Notes: generated by a model not told the origin, from the sequence alone. A stretch of 64,000 bases of DNA from Metabacillus sp. B2-18 (GCF_021117275.1 NZ_CP088245.1:4191501-4255500); one strand, 5' to 3'; positions 1 through 10,611 are shown, counted from the stretch's first letter. Made by a program: numbers and translations.

Positions 1-1855
1 TTATATCAACAAGATCATTAATTTGTTCATCAGCAAGTTCCATTTCCTCTGCCTGTTTTAAACTGGATAAGTGATTCACTTCCATTCTGGTTTCCAAATC
101 AGGACTTACCTGCTGAATCGCTATTTTCATTTCATCATCAAGAAAAGATAGAGCTAAATTTTTATCTATTCTTTTTACAATTGTCTGGTAAATATATGTT
201 ATCATTTTCACTTCTATACTTTTATTCACTTGTTTTGTAGAAACATCCATACTCTCTTCTAATAAATGAAGTACTTTTGAATTCTTTAATTTACTTTTCA
301 AAAACTCCAAGCGATATGTCATAACCTTGCAAGCATTCAAAAGTTGTTCCACAGAGGTTTCAGGTATTGATAGTGATTGTGAAAGTTTCCTTACTAGTTT
401 CATCGCTTCTAATGTATTCAAATAACTTTGTTTATTTAATTCCTCTAAACTATCGTGAAGTAAATTGATCGTTTCTAAATGGTTATTATCTAGTAGTTCT
501 TCATCATTGTGTTGCTCTATTTTGATGCACCTAGACAATAACCGAGCAATGATGTGCAGACTCATTGACACTTCTTCATACTTTTTTCTATCCTTAAGTT
601 CTACTGTTAACATACCAATACAATTCTTCTCAACAAAGATTGGTTGATGAAAGGCCATACTCTGTTCATTTATTCGCTTGAGCTGTTGAAGGTTGCTTCC
701 TTCTCTAATAAGCTCATGGCAAACCTTTTTATGCTCTTCAAGTAGTGGGTCATTCAAAGCACCTCTACTAATTGTTTCCCCATTATCTACTGTAAAACTC
801 GAAAAATTATGATTGTTTATGCTCTGACAAAAATCAAGAACCTTGTACATGATATTTTTAACATCTTCTGTATGAAGTGCAACCTCTAACAGGTCTAATA
901 AACCATAAAAAGCAAGCTGTAGATGTTTTTCGTGCTTTATAGCTTCATCACTTGCTTTCCGTTCTGAGTAGAGATGAACAATAAACTGAAGAATATCAAG
1001 CAGCTCTTGACTAATCATTCGTTCTTCTGTCGTTCTACCAAACATAAGACCTTCGACAATACCTTTTTTCTTTATAGGAAAAATAAATAACTGATTTGGA
1101 TATAAGTGAAATTGTTGAAAAAAATCACTACGACTTGTAAGGCCCATATCAGACAAAAACATTTTTTTCCCCAAAACAACAGCTTTTCCTAACAAGCCTT
1201 CACCGATATAAAATGTATTTCCTTTTAATTGTTCAATACTCTGACCTTGTACAGCTTTAATCATAAATTTGGCATGATCTATTTTTTCTGATAGTCCAAT
1301 AAAATCTATTCTATTTAATTGGAGAATTTGTGCAAAAAGGTGAGATAAAAAGTGGTCATCCTCACTCAAATTCCCTTTCGACTGTCTTATATGTGTTAAA
1401 ATATCGATTACTTTTCTTTGAACTTGAGTTCGTTTTTCATTCTCCTCAAAGCTTTTTATCATGAAGGTAATTGAATCTATTTTATTGACTAACTCTGCCT
1501 TTTCCTCTTGATTAACAGAAGTCATAGAAAGATCTACTAAGTCATTTCCCTTACTTTCTTCCAAAAATGGCCCTGCCACAAGTAAATAGTTTGTTTTGGT
1601 AGAAGAAATAACCGGGGATAAGATAAACTTTAAATTTAATGTTTCTTCATGCCAAGAAAAAATGGTTGATTTCGAAATCAACTGTCCTGTGCTAATTATT
1701 TCTTTTTGAAAGGAATCAACATCACTAATTTTATAAAATGGTGTTTCATTCACTTTGTTTACTGACATCAAAATTTGCCCGTCCTTGTTAATAACGGATA
1801 TCGGAAACCCACTAGATGTGGAGAATATTTGTAATAAATTCTGAATCATATTCAT
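1..1855 (-). CDS. GAF-domain signalling protein, 3' end outside window
   Basis: The frame starts at an ATG at 1855, behind a weak G-rich ribosome site, and stays open to base 1, so at least 618 residues are present and the C terminus is missing. The first ~100 residues look PAS-like. Residues ~165-310 and ~325-450 look like two GAF-type sensor domains. A helical tail follows whose pattern of small and leucine residues recalls an HD-GYP helix, but the metal-binding His-Asp pair is not visible. There is no membrane segment. It lies 80 bases after a STAS gene at the end of the che operon, so a cytosolic sensor or output role is inferred. The family is not recognised with certainty. Confidence 0.7.
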   Translation of the reverse strand, partial: MNMIQNLLQIFSTSSGFPISVINKDGQILMSVNKVNETPFYKISDVDSFQKEIISTGQLISKSTIFSWHEETLNLKFILSPVISSTKTNYLLVAGPFLEESKGNDLVDLSMTSVNQEEKAELVNKIDSITFMIKSFEENEKRTQVQRKVIDILTHIRQSKGNLSEDDHFLSHLFAQILQLNRIDFIGLSEKIDHAKFMIKAVQGQSIEQLKGNTFYIGEGLLGKAVVLGKKMFLSDMGLTSRSDFFQQFHLYPNQLFIFPIKKKGIVEGLMFGRTTEERMISQELLDILQFIVHLYSERKASDEAIKHEKHLQLAFYGLLDLLEVALHTEDVKNIMYKVLDFCQSINNHNFSSFTVDNGETISRGALNDPLLEEHKKVCHELIREGSNLQQLKRINEQSMAFHQPIFVEKNCIGMLTVELKDRKKYEEVSMSLHIIARLLSRCIKIEQHNDEELLDNNHLETINLLHDSLEELNKQSYLNTLEAMKLVRKLSQSLSIPETSVEQLLNACKVMTYRLEFLKSKLKNSKVLHLLEESMDVSTKQVNKSIEVKMITYIYQTIVKRIDKNLALSFLDDEMKIAIQQVSPDLETRMEVNHLSSLKQAEEMELADEQINDLVDI

Positions 1856-1935
1856 TTTGCCAAACCCCCATCAAAACACAACTCTCTACTATATATTTCG
1901 GTAAAAAACATCCTTTTTTTGATGGTAATTTTAAC

Positions 1936-2277
1936 CTATATTAATGTTTGAAAATAATTTTCCGCCTCTTCTATTGTTTTATATAACCCCATAAAAGTAT
2001 GAAATCTTACAATAGTAAAAATCTCGTCTAACGGGGGATTTACACCTGATATAACTAACTCTTTTCCTTCTTTTTTTGCCTTCATAGCTGCATCCGCGAT
2101 AACACCTAAAGAAGTGCTATTTAAATATTTTACGTTTTCTAAATCCAAGATAATATACTGGCTTGATTTTAATAGATGCGTTTGGATATCCTCTTTAAAT
2201 GATTCATTATTTTTAATTGTAATTTCGGTTTCCTTAACTTTTAAGATATCGACGAGTTCTTTATGAATTAACTCCAC
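1936..2277 (-). CDS. STAS-domain anti-sigma antagonist-like protein
   Basis: A single STAS domain of about 113 residues. Proteins of this family (SpoIIAA, RsbV) bind an RsbW-like kinase and are switched off when a conserved serine is phosphorylated. The expected site is visible in the LNSTSLGV segment after the central beta strand, with N-S-T in place of the more usual D-S-S/T. I chose a GTG start at 2277 because an AAAGGA sits 8 bases before it; ATGs at 2319 and 2286 are in frame but have no properly spaced site. It follows cheB closely and is the third STAS gene in the island. Its cognate kinase is not adjacent; the candidates are at 14193 and 16805. Confidence 0.85.
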   Translation of the reverse strand: MELIHKELVDILKVKETEITIKNNESFKEDIQTHLLKSSQYIILDLENVKYLNSTSLGVIADAAMKAKKEGKELVISGVNPPLDEIFTIVRFHTFMGLYKTIEEAENYFQTLI

Positions 2278-2319
2278 AGTAACCATCCTTTCTTCATTAG
2301 TGGCTGTTTCCACCAACAT

Positions 2320-3351
2320 TTACAACAATGCATGTCTTATTTTATCGTACATTTTAAACAATGGAGCCTGTTCATCTGATAATCCAGCTTCATCAATCAC
2401 TTTTGGCATACCATAGACAACACATGTTTCTTTTGATTCAGTCAGGACCAGTCCTCCTAATTGTTTCACCTTCCGACAACCGCGTAACCCATCATCACCC
2501 ATTCCAGTCAAAATGACAGCGAGCAATCGTTCTTTGTATAGAGGAGCAGCTGATAATAATGTAACATCTACAGAAGGCTTATATAATGTTTCCATACCTG
2601 CTGAAATCTTTAATTTTATTTGATATACGTTTCTTTCATTTTGATCAATTGTTGTCTGTAGCCCTGCAGGAGCAATGTATATTGTACCTGGTTTAAGAAT
2701 TTCATTGTGCTCTGCCTCTTTTACCTTAAGTTGACATAATGAATCAAAACGATCTGCCAAAGGCTTCGTAAAGCCTGGTGGCATATGCTGAACAACCACA
2801 ATAGGAAGGTGAAAATCTGACGGAAATTTCGTTAGTATCGTTTGTAATGCTGACGGTCCACCTGTGGAAGTACCGATAAAAAGAAGTTCTTTGCTCATTT
2901 CGACCATTTCTTCTGTGTGGACTTTATTGTCTGGAACAGCCTCTTCCTTTTGTATCAAAACTGGTAACTTTGCTGAAACTGCTACAAGTAATCTTTGATA
3001 AAAATCGTCAAGAAATTCTGTATTATTTACAAGGACCTCTTTTATAACAAAATCTACTGCTCCTAATTCAAAGGCTTCAAGTGTAGAATCTGTCCCATTG
3101 CTTAGCATAACAACTGGTACTGGATTTTCATTCATTAATCTTCCTAGCGTTTGAAGACCATCTAATTCAGGCATTTCAATATCTAGTGTTACAATAGAAG
3201 GCTTTAGCTGCTTTACCTTTTCAATTGCATCCAACCCGTTTCTTGCTTTTCCAATGACAAAAAAATCAGGGCTTGCCTCTATTAAAGTGGAAATAGTTTT
3301 CCTCATAAAAGCAGAATCATCCACAACTAACACTCCATATTTGCCATTCAT
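2320..3351 (-). CDS. cheB: Chemotaxis response regulator protein-glutamate methylesterase CheB
   Basis: CheB removes methyl groups from (and deamidates) receptor glutamates for adaptation, and is activated when CheA phosphorylates its receiver domain. The receiver domain fills residues ~5-115, with acidic pocket D11/D12, phosphoacceptor D57 and K104. After a linker, the esterase domain shows the triad S162 (GTSTGGP), H189 (VVQHMPPG) and D286 (GMGDDG). The length of 343 residues is normal. The start ATG at 3351 has AAAGGGG upstream; a longer in-frame start at 3402 would overlap cheR. It begins 4 bases after the cheR stop, so the two are translated together. All catalytic residues are present. 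Confidence 0.95.
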   Translation of the reverse strand: MNGKYGVLVVDDSAFMRKTISTLIEASPDFFVIGKARNGLDAIEKVKQLKPSIVTLDIEMPELDGLQTLGRLMNENPVPVVMLSNGTDSTLEAFELGAVDFVIKEVLVNNTEFLDDFYQRLLVAVSAKLPVLIQKEEAVPDNKVHTEEMVEMSKELLFIGTSTGGPSALQTILTKFPSDFHLPIVVVQHMPPGFTKPLADRFDSLCQLKVKEAEHNEILKPGTIYIAPAGLQTTIDQNERNVYQIKLKISAGMETLYKPSVDVTLLSAAPLYKERLLAVILTGMGDDGLRGCRKVKQLGGLVLTESKETCVVYGMPKVIDEAGLSDEQAPLFKMYDKIRHALL

Positions 3352-3355
3352 TTTG

Positions 3356-4162
3356 TTACCCCTTTCGATAGTAGAAGGTCCCATCTGTACTGATCGTCTC
3401 AAAACCTATCCCCATTGTAGATATGTTTTCTGCATGACCTAAAAAGAGATATCCACCTTTTTTAAGTGAGTGATAAAATGAGGTTGCCACCTTTTTAACC
3501 GTTTCAGCATCAAAATAAATTAAAACGTTCCGGCAAAATATAACATCATACAAACCTTCATTTCTCATATTTTCTTCATCAAGTAAATTTAAGTATTTAA
3601 AAGTGATCGTATCTTGTATGTCTTTTTTCACACTATAATGATTTTCAGTTTCTTCAAAATATGTGTCAAGCCATTTCTGCGGAATACGTCTAAAAGATAG
3701 CGATTTTTTATGATAAATTCCGTTAGTTGCTGTTTGTAGCACCTTTTTATTTATATCTGTTGCAGTGATCGTTACCTTGTCCTCTAATGTTACATCAAGA
3801 TCATTTAACATCATTACAAGAGAATACGGTTCTTCCCCTGTTGAGCAGGCAGCACTCCAAATTTTTATTGGTTGTTCAAGTGCTCTTTCTTTTTTCAGTA
3901 TTGGTATTACTTTATTTTGGAAAACATGAAGTTGTTTATCTTCACGATAAAAATAAGTTTCATTAATTGTTAAAAGTTCTACAAGAATATCCCACTCTTT
4001 TGGGTTTTCCTCTAAAAGACGCATATAACTCCATAATGTTACACTTAATTGTTCCAGACGTTTTGAAATTTTTGCTTCTAAAGAAGAAATATTATTCAAG
4101 TAATTTAATCCACAATACTCATAAACCAATTGAGCTAATTGCTTTAGCGCAAAATTTTCCAT
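3356..4162 (-). CDS. cheR: Chemotaxis protein methyltransferase CheR
   Basis: CheR transfers methyl groups from S-adenosylmethionine to receptor glutamates. The 268-residue protein has the N-terminal helical domain, then the SAM-binding fold with NETYFYRE, the SAACSTGEEPYS loop, the acidic ATDIN strand end and the FCRNVLIYF motif. The start at 4162 was chosen for AAGGAG 9 bases upstream; the longer frame to 4198 lacks such a site. It sits between the giant receptor and cheB. Neither receptor in this window ends in an NWETF-like tethering pentapeptide, so docking must use another mode, as in many Bacillus receptors. Confidence 0.95.
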   Translation of the reverse strand: MENFALKQLAQLVYEYCGLNYLNNISSLEAKISKRLEQLSVTLWSYMRLLEENPKEWDILVELLTINETYFYREDKQLHVFQNKVIPILKKERALEQPIKIWSAACSTGEEPYSLVMMLNDLDVTLEDKVTITATDINKKVLQTATNGIYHKKSLSFRRIPQKWLDTYFEETENHYSVKKDIQDTITFKYLNLLDEENMRNEGLYDVIFCRNVLIYFDAETVKKVATSFYHSLKKGGYLFLGHAENISTMGIGFETISTDGTFYYRKG

Positions 4163-4208
4163 ATTGCGTATCTCCTTTTTCCTAATAAATTGATTCATAA
4201 ATATATTT

Positions 4209-4267
4209 AAGGGTCAGACACTTTTAAACAGTGTGATAGATTATATTCACTGTAAGGTCTGACCCTT
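4209..4267 (-). repeat. Long inverted repeat between giant receptor gene and cheR
   Basis: AAGGGTCAGAC at 4209-4219 is repeated perfectly in inverse at 4257-4267. The interior can extend pairing through ACAGTG/CACTGT. It lies 10 bases after the receptor stop and before cheR. No T-run follows, so it could be a processing or stability element, a partial attenuator, or a small mobile palindrome; I cannot tell which. Confidence 0.6.
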
Positions 4268-4276
4268 ATCCTACTA

Positions 4277-7200
4277 TTAGTTTACTGACTGAAGTGTACG
4301 TTGGATGTCTTTGTTTGTATCCTTGATTGTTGATGATAATCTAGTTACTCCATCAATATCTTTCGCACTTTGCTTAAACATAGCACTTGTTTCATTCATT
4401 ACTTTTTCTAGCTCAAGAATTTCATTTAATTGTAGTTTTGTTGCTTCAGTTATTTCTTCAGATTGATCTTTAACAGCTTGAATAAGTTTTACAACATCAT
4501 CACTTTCTGTTGTTAAGCCTTTTGTTTCTGTCGTAACAATCGTCATTTGATCAGCAATATTAGCAATACTCTTCGTGATGTCTTTAATCAGTTCCGTTTG
4601 CTCTGATGTTGATTGTGTCACAAGTTCAGCTTGATTTGTGACATCACTTGTAATCGAAACAATTGATCTAGTTTGTTTTGTTTGTTCTTCAAGTGCTGAT
4701 GTAATTTGGAGCATTTGCTCTTTAGCAGATCGAATATCATTTGTAATTTCTTCAGCTCCACCTGCTTGTTCAATCGTAGCATTAGTGACCATTTCTGCTT
4801 GATTTGTCATAGATTGAGCAGATTGCACAACACTTTCCGCTTGTTTTGCTTGTTCAACCGTTGCAACTGTTACTTGTCTTACTTGTTCACGAGCTTCAAC
4901 AACACCTGTGATAATTTCTTCTACACCTGTTACTTGTTCTTTTACTGATTCTGTTACTTGATTTGCTTGGTTCGTAATAGATTCAACTGCATTTACAACC
5001 TCTTGTGCTTTTTTCGCTTGCTCGTCAGTTGCTGTAGTGATTTGTCTCACCTGCTCACGTGCATTCGTTACACCTTTAATGATCTCTGTTACACCAGCTG
5101 TTTGCTCCACCATTGCTGTCGTAACTTGTTCAGCTTGATTTGTAACGTTTTCCATTGCCTTTACCATCTGTTCAGATTGCTTTGTTTGTTCCACCGTAGC
5201 TGTAGTAATCTGCTTCACTTGTTCACGAGCATTGATCACACTTTTAATAATATCTTCTACTCCAGCAGCTTGTTCTTTCATCGAATCTGTTACTTGTCTT
5301 GTTTGCTCAACCATACTACTAACTTCAGTAATAATCATTTGAGATTGTTTTGCTTGTTCCTCTGTTGATACTGTAATCTGTCTCACTTGCTCTCTTGAGT
5401 TACGAACACCCTCGATTATTTCATCAACAGCAATAGCTTGCTCATTCGCTGCATTCGTCACAAGCTCAGCCTGCTTTGTTACATTCGCTACCGATTCTAC
5501 AATGTTTTTCGACTGCTGTGCTTGCTCTTCTGTTGCTGTTGTAATTTGTTTTACTTGCTCACGCGCGTTAACAACACTGTTAATAATTTCAGTTACTCCT
5601 GCTGCTTGTTCTTTTACTGCTTGAGTAACTAGCTCGACTTGATTTGTCATACTTTCTATTGAGCCGACAATATGTTGAGATTGCTTCGCTTGTTCTAATG
5701 TTGCATCTGTAATTTGTCTTACTTGGTTTCTTGCATTCAGAACACCTTTAATAATTTCTTCCACTCCAGAAGTTTGTTCAACCGTTGCTTTTGTTACTAA
5801 ATCTGCTTGTGTTGTTACATTTTCAACAGATTTTACGATATCCTGGGCTTGTACAGCTTGCTGAGTAGTAGCTGTGGTAATTTGCGAAATTTCTGTCGTA
5901 ATATTTTCAACACCATCTACAATTCGAATAATTGCATCACTAGCACTGTCTGAAAGCTTATAGCCTTGTTCAACTTTTTCTTCACCAATCTCAATAGCCT
6001 TAATTGCATCAGAGGTTTCACCTTGAATACCTTTAATTAACGTAGCAATTTCCTTTGTAGCGGATGCTGTTCTTTCAGCCAGCTTACGAACTTCATCTGC
6101 TACAACACTAAACCCTTTTCCATGCTCTCCAGCTCTGGCTGCTTCAATCGCTGCATTTAATGCAAGTAGATTTGTTTGCTCTGCAATATCATCAATCACT
6201 TCGATAATACTACCAATTTCATCTGAGCTTTTTCCTAGACTTTGCATAACCGTAGAAGCTTGCTTAACAACTATGCCAATTTCTTTCATCCCATCAACTG
6301 ATTGTAAAACTGCTTCACGACCATTTTGCGCTTCATGAGCTACGTTTCCTGTTAATGAATTAACATTTTCAGCATTAGCAGCCACTTGTTCAATAGATGC
6401 AGCCATTTCTTGAATGGACTGATTTGTTTCTTTTGCCGAATTTGTTAAACTTTCTGCATTTACCGAAACACCTTTTATTGATTTACCCATTTGCTCAATG
6501 GAGGCAGATACTTGTTCAACAGAGCTTGCTGTACTTTGTGCATTTCCTGCTACCTGTTGTATTGATGCTGCTAGCTCTTGGATAGAAGCTGCTGATTCCT
6601 CAGATGATTTATTCAGACTTTCTGCATTTACTGAAACTCCTTGTATTTGACTACCCATTTCTTCAATAGCTGCAGATACTTCCTCAACGGCCATGGCTGT
6701 ACTTCTTGAATTACCAGCTACTTGTTCGATGGATGCTGCCATCTCTTGGATTGCATCATTTGTTTCTTTTGCTGAATTTGTTAAACTAACTGCATTTGCT
6801 GCCACACCTTTGACCGAATCACCGATTTGCTCGATCGATACAGAAACTTGTTCTACAGAACTTGCTGCACTTTGTGAATTCCCTGAAACTTGTTGAACAG
6901 ATGCAGCCATTTCTTGAATAGATGTGCTTGTGGATTCAACTGATGCCGCTAATACTTCAGCATTTTGAGTAACTCCTTTAATTTGACTACCCATTTCTTC
7001 AATTGCAGCTGACACTTCTTCAACTGATGCAGAGGTACTTTCTGCGTTTTTTGACATCTGCAAATTGGATGCAGCCATTTCTTGAATTCCATCATTTGTT
7101 TGTTTAGCTGAGTCTGTTAAACTAACAGCATTATTCGCTACTTGCTCAATTGAAACAGCCATCTCTTCAATTGCTGCAGATACTTCTTCAACAGAGTTTG

Positions 7201-7999
7201 ATGTACTGCCTGCATTCCCAGCAACTTGTTGAATAGATGCCGCTAGTTCTTGAATGGCTGCAGTCGTATCTGTAGCTGACAATGTTAAGCTTTCTGCGTT
7301 CGCTTCAACACCTTTAATTGATTTTCCCATTTGCTCGATTGAAACAGAAATTTGTTCTACAGAAGCTGCTGTTTTCTCAGAGTTTCCTGATACTTGTTGA
7401 ATAGATGCTGCTAATTCTTGAATAGCCTCACTCGTACTTTTCGCGGAATCTGTTAAACTTTCCGCATTTGTTGCAACTCCGACAATCGATTTGCTCATTT
7501 GTTCCATCGATGCTGAAACATTTTCAATAGATTTTGATGTTTCAACTGAATTTCCTGATACTTGTTCAACTGATGCAGCAATTTCCTGGATAGAGTGTGA
7601 TGCATCTTTTGCAGATCCTGTTAGTACATTTGCATTTTGAGCAACTGCAGTAATTTGGCTCGCCATTTCTTTCATTGCAGAAGTGATTTCATTTAATGAT
7701 TTTGAGCTGTTTGTTACATTTTGATCCAAACCTTTTATTGAATTAAGAATACCTTCTAATGAAGAAAAAGATTTTGCCGTAGACTTTCTTAAGTTTTCTG
7801 CATTTGAAACAACACCATTAATTGATCTAGAAATCGTCGACATCATGTTCCCTGTTTGATTTAAAGATGCTGCCTGTTGATCATTTCCAGTTGAAATTTG
7901 TGTCATCACATCATTTAGTTGATTAATATCTTGTTCTAAATTTGACGATACTCTCGTTAGTTGCTCCATAGGTACTTTTGTTTTTTTAAAGAAACTCAT
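4277..7999 (-). CDS. Giant soluble methyl-accepting chemotaxis-type receptor with 56-residue repeats
   Basis: A 1240-residue protein with no signal peptide, membrane segment, HAMP or separate ligand domain. The heptad spacing of hydrophobic and Ala/Ser residues can be followed without a break from end to end. The conserved signalling tip ([18 protein letters not shown], then EVRKLAE) lies at about residues 607-642, so the hairpin turn near E625 is at the exact middle. A 56-residue (8-heptad) repeat occurs seven times before the tip (about 125-516) and seven times after it (about 741-1132). Ordinary Bacillus receptors have about 44 heptads in both arms together; here there are about 177. ATG at 7999 was chosen for AGGAGG 9 bases upstream; a TTG at 8005 is too close. 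It is co-transcribed with cheA upstream and cheR downstream. Confidence 0.93.
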   Translation of the reverse strand: MSFFKKTKVPMEQLTRVSSNLEQDINQLNDVMTQISTGNDQQAASLNQTGNMMSTISRSINGVVSNAENLRKSTAKSFSSLEGILNSIKGLDQNVTNSSKSLNEITSAMKEMASQITAVAQNANVLTGSAKDASHSIQEIAASVEQVSGNSVETSKSIENVSASMEQMSKSIVGVATNAESLTDSAKSTSEAIQELAASIQQVSGNSEKTAASVEQISVSIEQMGKSIKGVEANAESLTLSATDTTAAIQELAASIQQVAGNAGSTSNSVEEVSAAIEEMAVSIEQVANNAVSLTDSAKQTNDGIQEMAASNLQMSKNAESTSASVEEVSAAIEEMGSQIKGVTQNAEVLAASVESTSTSIQEMAASVQQVSGNSQSAASSVEQVSVSIEQIGDSVKGVAANAVSLTNSAKETNDAIQEMAASIEQVAGNSRSTAMAVEEVSAAIEEMGSQIQGVSVNAESLNKSSEESAASIQELAASIQQVAGNAQSTASSVEQVSASIEQMGKSIKGVSVNAESLTNSAKETNQSIQEMAASIEQVAANAENVNSLTGNVAHEAQNGREAVLQSVDGMKEIGIVVKQASTVMQSLGKSSDEIGSIIEVIDDIAEQTNLLALNAAIEAARAGEHGKGFSVVADEVRKLAERTASATKEIATLIKGIQGETSDAIKAIEIGEEKVEQGYKLSDSASDAIIRIVDGVENITTEISQITTATTQQAVQAQDIVKSVENVTTQADLVTKATVEQTSGVEEIIKGVLNARNQVRQITDATLEQAKQSQHIVGSIESMTNQVELVTQAVKEQAAGVTEIINSVVNAREQVKQITTATEEQAQQSKNIVESVANVTKQAELVTNAANEQAIAVDEIIEGVRNSREQVRQITVSTEEQAKQSQMIITEVSSMVEQTRQVTDSMKEQAAGVEDIIKSVINAREQVKQITTATVEQTKQSEQMVKAMENVTNQAEQVTTAMVEQTAGVTEIIKGVTNAREQVRQITTATDEQAKKAQEVVNAVESITNQANQVTESVKEQVTGVEEIITGVVEAREQVRQVTVATVEQAKQAESVVQSAQSMTNQAEMVTNATIEQAGGAEEITNDIRSAKEQMLQITSALEEQTKQTRSIVSITSDVTNQAELVTQSTSEQTELIKDITKSIANIADQMTIVTTETKGLTTESDDVVKLIQAVKDQSEEITEATKLQLNEILELEKVMNETSAMFKQSAKDIDGVTRLSSTIKDTNKDIQRTLQSVN

Positions 8000-8032
8000 A
8001 GCCAAAGGCCTCCTAGTTGTTTAATAGATGAT

Positions 8033-10591
8033 TTATGGTTGTGATACTAGCTCTGCTGAAAGATCTTGCAGATTAATTGATTGTAAGATCTCATTAAATT
8101 CAAGAATAATCACAACTCTATCCTCTAGCTTGCTTATCCCTTTAATAAGATTTGAATGATTATATTGACTACCTGACGGTGGTTGTTCAATAAGACTATT
8201 TGTAGTTTTTAATACTTGTGTTACTTCATCTACAAGGAAACCAACATCCTGCTGGTTATTTTCTACAACGATGATTCTTGATTTCTTTGTTTGTAACTGT
8301 TCTTGTAGATTAAATTTTCTTCTTAAGTCAATAACAGGAAGCATTTTTCCTCTTAAATTAATGATTCCTAACAGATCCTTAGGTGCATTGACGACTTTTG
8401 TTATAGCAGGAACGGAGACAATATCTTTCGCACGTTGGATGTCAATCCCATATTCCTCTGTATCCAGCTTAAAGGTGACAAATTGACGTTCGTCTTCCAG
8501 TTCTTTTCGTTTATTATCTGTAGCTGTTTCCGTATCTTGTGTACCTTGTTCGCGAACGACTGAGGAAACATCTAAAATGAGTGCAACACTTCCATCCCCC
8601 ATAATCGTTGCACCAGCTATATACGGTGGTGAACCAATATAAGGGCCTAGTGATTTAATGACAATTTCTTGATTACCAATTGTTTTATCAGCTATAATGC
8701 CAATACGTTTGTCTGCAATTCCTACAACAATGACAAATTCTCGTTTCTTTTCTTCCGCCACCTCTTCAGATAGATCCAACCCTAGTTTTTCCTTCATTCT
8801 CACAAGTGGCAGGACCCTTCCTCTCACAAGGCCAACTTCTTTTTCTTTAATTGTTTGAATATCTTCTTTATTTAATCGAATGATTTCAAGAACATTCACC
8901 AGTGGAATCGCAAATGTTTTTTGTCCAAACTTGACTAATAAGGAACTAATTATAGCCAATGTAAGTGGCAATTTAATCGTAAAAGTGGTCCCAACTCCAA
9001 TAGTTGAATCTATATCGATTAAGCCATTTAGCTTTTCAATATGTGCACGAACGATATCCATTCCAACACCTCGACCAGATATGTCTGTGATTTTCTCAGC
9101 TGTTGAGATACCTGATTTAAAGATGAGGAACATTGCCTCTTTATCATCTAATTTAGCTGCCTCTTCTTCAGAAATTGTTCCCTTAATAATGGCTGTTTGT
9201 TTGATCTTTTCTGGGTCAATCCCTTTTCCATCATCACGTATTGAAATAACAATATGATTTTCTTCATGTGCCGCACGAAGTTCAATTTTACCTTTTCTTG
9301 ATTTGCCTAAGCGTTCACGTTCGTCAGGTGGTTCAATTCCATGGTCAATTGAATTCCGAAGCAAATGAATAATTGGATCACTAATTTCTTCTATTAATGT
9401 TCGATCTAGCTCTGTTTCTTTTCCGGTCATAACAAAGTCAATTTCTTTATTTGCTTTTTGCGTTGTGTCCCTCACCATACGAGGGAACCGATTGAAAAGT
9501 TGTTCAATTGGTAGCATTCTTGTTTTCATCATGCCTTCTTGAAGTTCAGTGATTACACGACTTAAATGGTTTGTTACCTCGTCGAGTGTTTCCATATCAT
9601 CTTCTTGACGCGTATCACGATCTGCCAATCTACCACGAACATCAACTAATCTTGTTTGGTCTATCACTAATTCGCCTACTAAATTCATTAAGTGTTCAAG
9701 TTTATCCACATCTACTCGGACGGTTGGATTAATTTTTGCCTTTGGACTTCCTACAGGCTTATCATCTTGCACTTGTTCTAATTGGACTTGTGGACTCGGA
9801 ACAGCCAGCTCTTTTTGATGTGAATTCATATTCTCTTCTGTTATTTGATTGATGTTCACAAACTTGATATCCGATATTTGATTAATAATTTCAAGAATTT
9901 CTTGTTTTGTTCTCATGGTGAGAAGGATGAAAGCCATTTCTCCTTCAAAGCCTTCAGACTTCTCCATCTCATCAATGGAAGGAAAAGCACCAACAATTTC
10001 CCCTGCTTCTTTTAAGTTATTATGAATTAAGAGTGCTCTTACATTTTTCATCAATGCTTCATTAGAAAGCTTAATCGAGATCTCCAGCGCATTATGGCCA
10101 AAAGCTAGACCACTAATCACTACATTTTTGGTGTAATCATCTAACTCAGTTGTGATTTGATCTTTTGTAGGTTTAGCATTTGGTATTTCTTCTTCTTTCA
10201 GTTGTTGTGAATGAAATTCATTCAACTTATCAACAAAAGGTTGAATATTAATTTCCTCGAGATTTCCATTTAAAATGCCATCTTTTAAAATTTTGATAAA
10301 ATCGATGCTTTCAAAAATAACATTAACTAGTTTAGGTGTAACAGCTAGCTTTTGATTTCGAACCTGATCAAAAACATTTTCTAGATAATGAGTAAATTCT
10401 TTCATTTGCTCAAAGCCCATTGATGCCGATGACCCCTTAAGTGTATGAGCGGCTCGAAATATATTTTGAATGGTTTCAATTTTTTCAGGGTGCTGTTCTA
10501 GCACTAATATCTCTGAATCTAGTATTTGTAATTGTTCATCCACCTCATCGAGGAATACTCCCAGATAGGCAGATAAGTCAAAATCAGTCAT
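8033..10591 (-). CDS. cheA: Chemotaxis histidine kinase CheA with two C-terminal CheW domains
   Basis: CheA autophosphorylates and passes phosphate to CheY and CheB under receptor control. Order of domains in 852 residues: HPt with phosphorylated H49 (AAHTLKGS); linker with P2-like segment (~150-260); dimerisation helices (~290-365, KLEHLMNLVGEL); HATPase with N-box NSIDHG and glycine loop DDGKGID (~380-545); a CheW-like P5 domain (~550-685); then a second full CheW-like domain (~710-850). Bacillus subtilis CheA is about 670 residues with one such domain, so the extra one is a fusion. All kinase motifs are intact. It follows a separate cheW by 20 bases and precedes the giant receptor. GGGAGG precedes the ATG. 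Confidence 0.95.
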   Translation of the reverse strand: MTDFDLSAYLGVFLDEVDEQLQILDSEILVLEQHPEKIETIQNIFRAAHTLKGSSASMGFEQMKEFTHYLENVFDQVRNQKLAVTPKLVNVIFESIDFIKILKDGILNGNLEEINIQPFVDKLNEFHSQQLKEEEIPNAKPTKDQITTELDDYTKNVVISGLAFGHNALEISIKLSNEALMKNVRALLIHNNLKEAGEIVGAFPSIDEMEKSEGFEGEMAFILLTMRTKQEILEIINQISDIKFVNINQITEENMNSHQKELAVPSPQVQLEQVQDDKPVGSPKAKINPTVRVDVDKLEHLMNLVGELVIDQTRLVDVRGRLADRDTRQEDDMETLDEVTNHLSRVITELQEGMMKTRMLPIEQLFNRFPRMVRDTTQKANKEIDFVMTGKETELDRTLIEEISDPIIHLLRNSIDHGIEPPDERERLGKSRKGKIELRAAHEENHIVISIRDDGKGIDPEKIKQTAIIKGTISEEEAAKLDDKEAMFLIFKSGISTAEKITDISGRGVGMDIVRAHIEKLNGLIDIDSTIGVGTTFTIKLPLTLAIISSLLVKFGQKTFAIPLVNVLEIIRLNKEDIQTIKEKEVGLVRGRVLPLVRMKEKLGLDLSEEVAEEKKREFVIVVGIADKRIGIIADKTIGNQEIVIKSLGPYIGSPPYIAGATIMGDGSVALILDVSSVVREQGTQDTETATDNKRKELEDERQFVTFKLDTEEYGIDIQRAKDIVSVPAITKVVNAPKDLLGIINLRGKMLPVIDLRRKFNLQEQLQTKKSRIIVVENNQQDVGFLVDEVTQVLKTTNSLIEQPPSGSQYNHSNLIKGISKLEDRVVIILEFNEILQSINLQDLSAELVSQP

Positions 10592-10611
10592 ATTGACCTC
10601 CCTATAACGTT

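Noticed and set aside
4706..6896. Several antisense open frames inside the giant receptor gene
   Set aside because: They follow from the repetitive codons of the heptad repeats on the other strand; their Cys/Phe/Leu-rich translations look non-biological.
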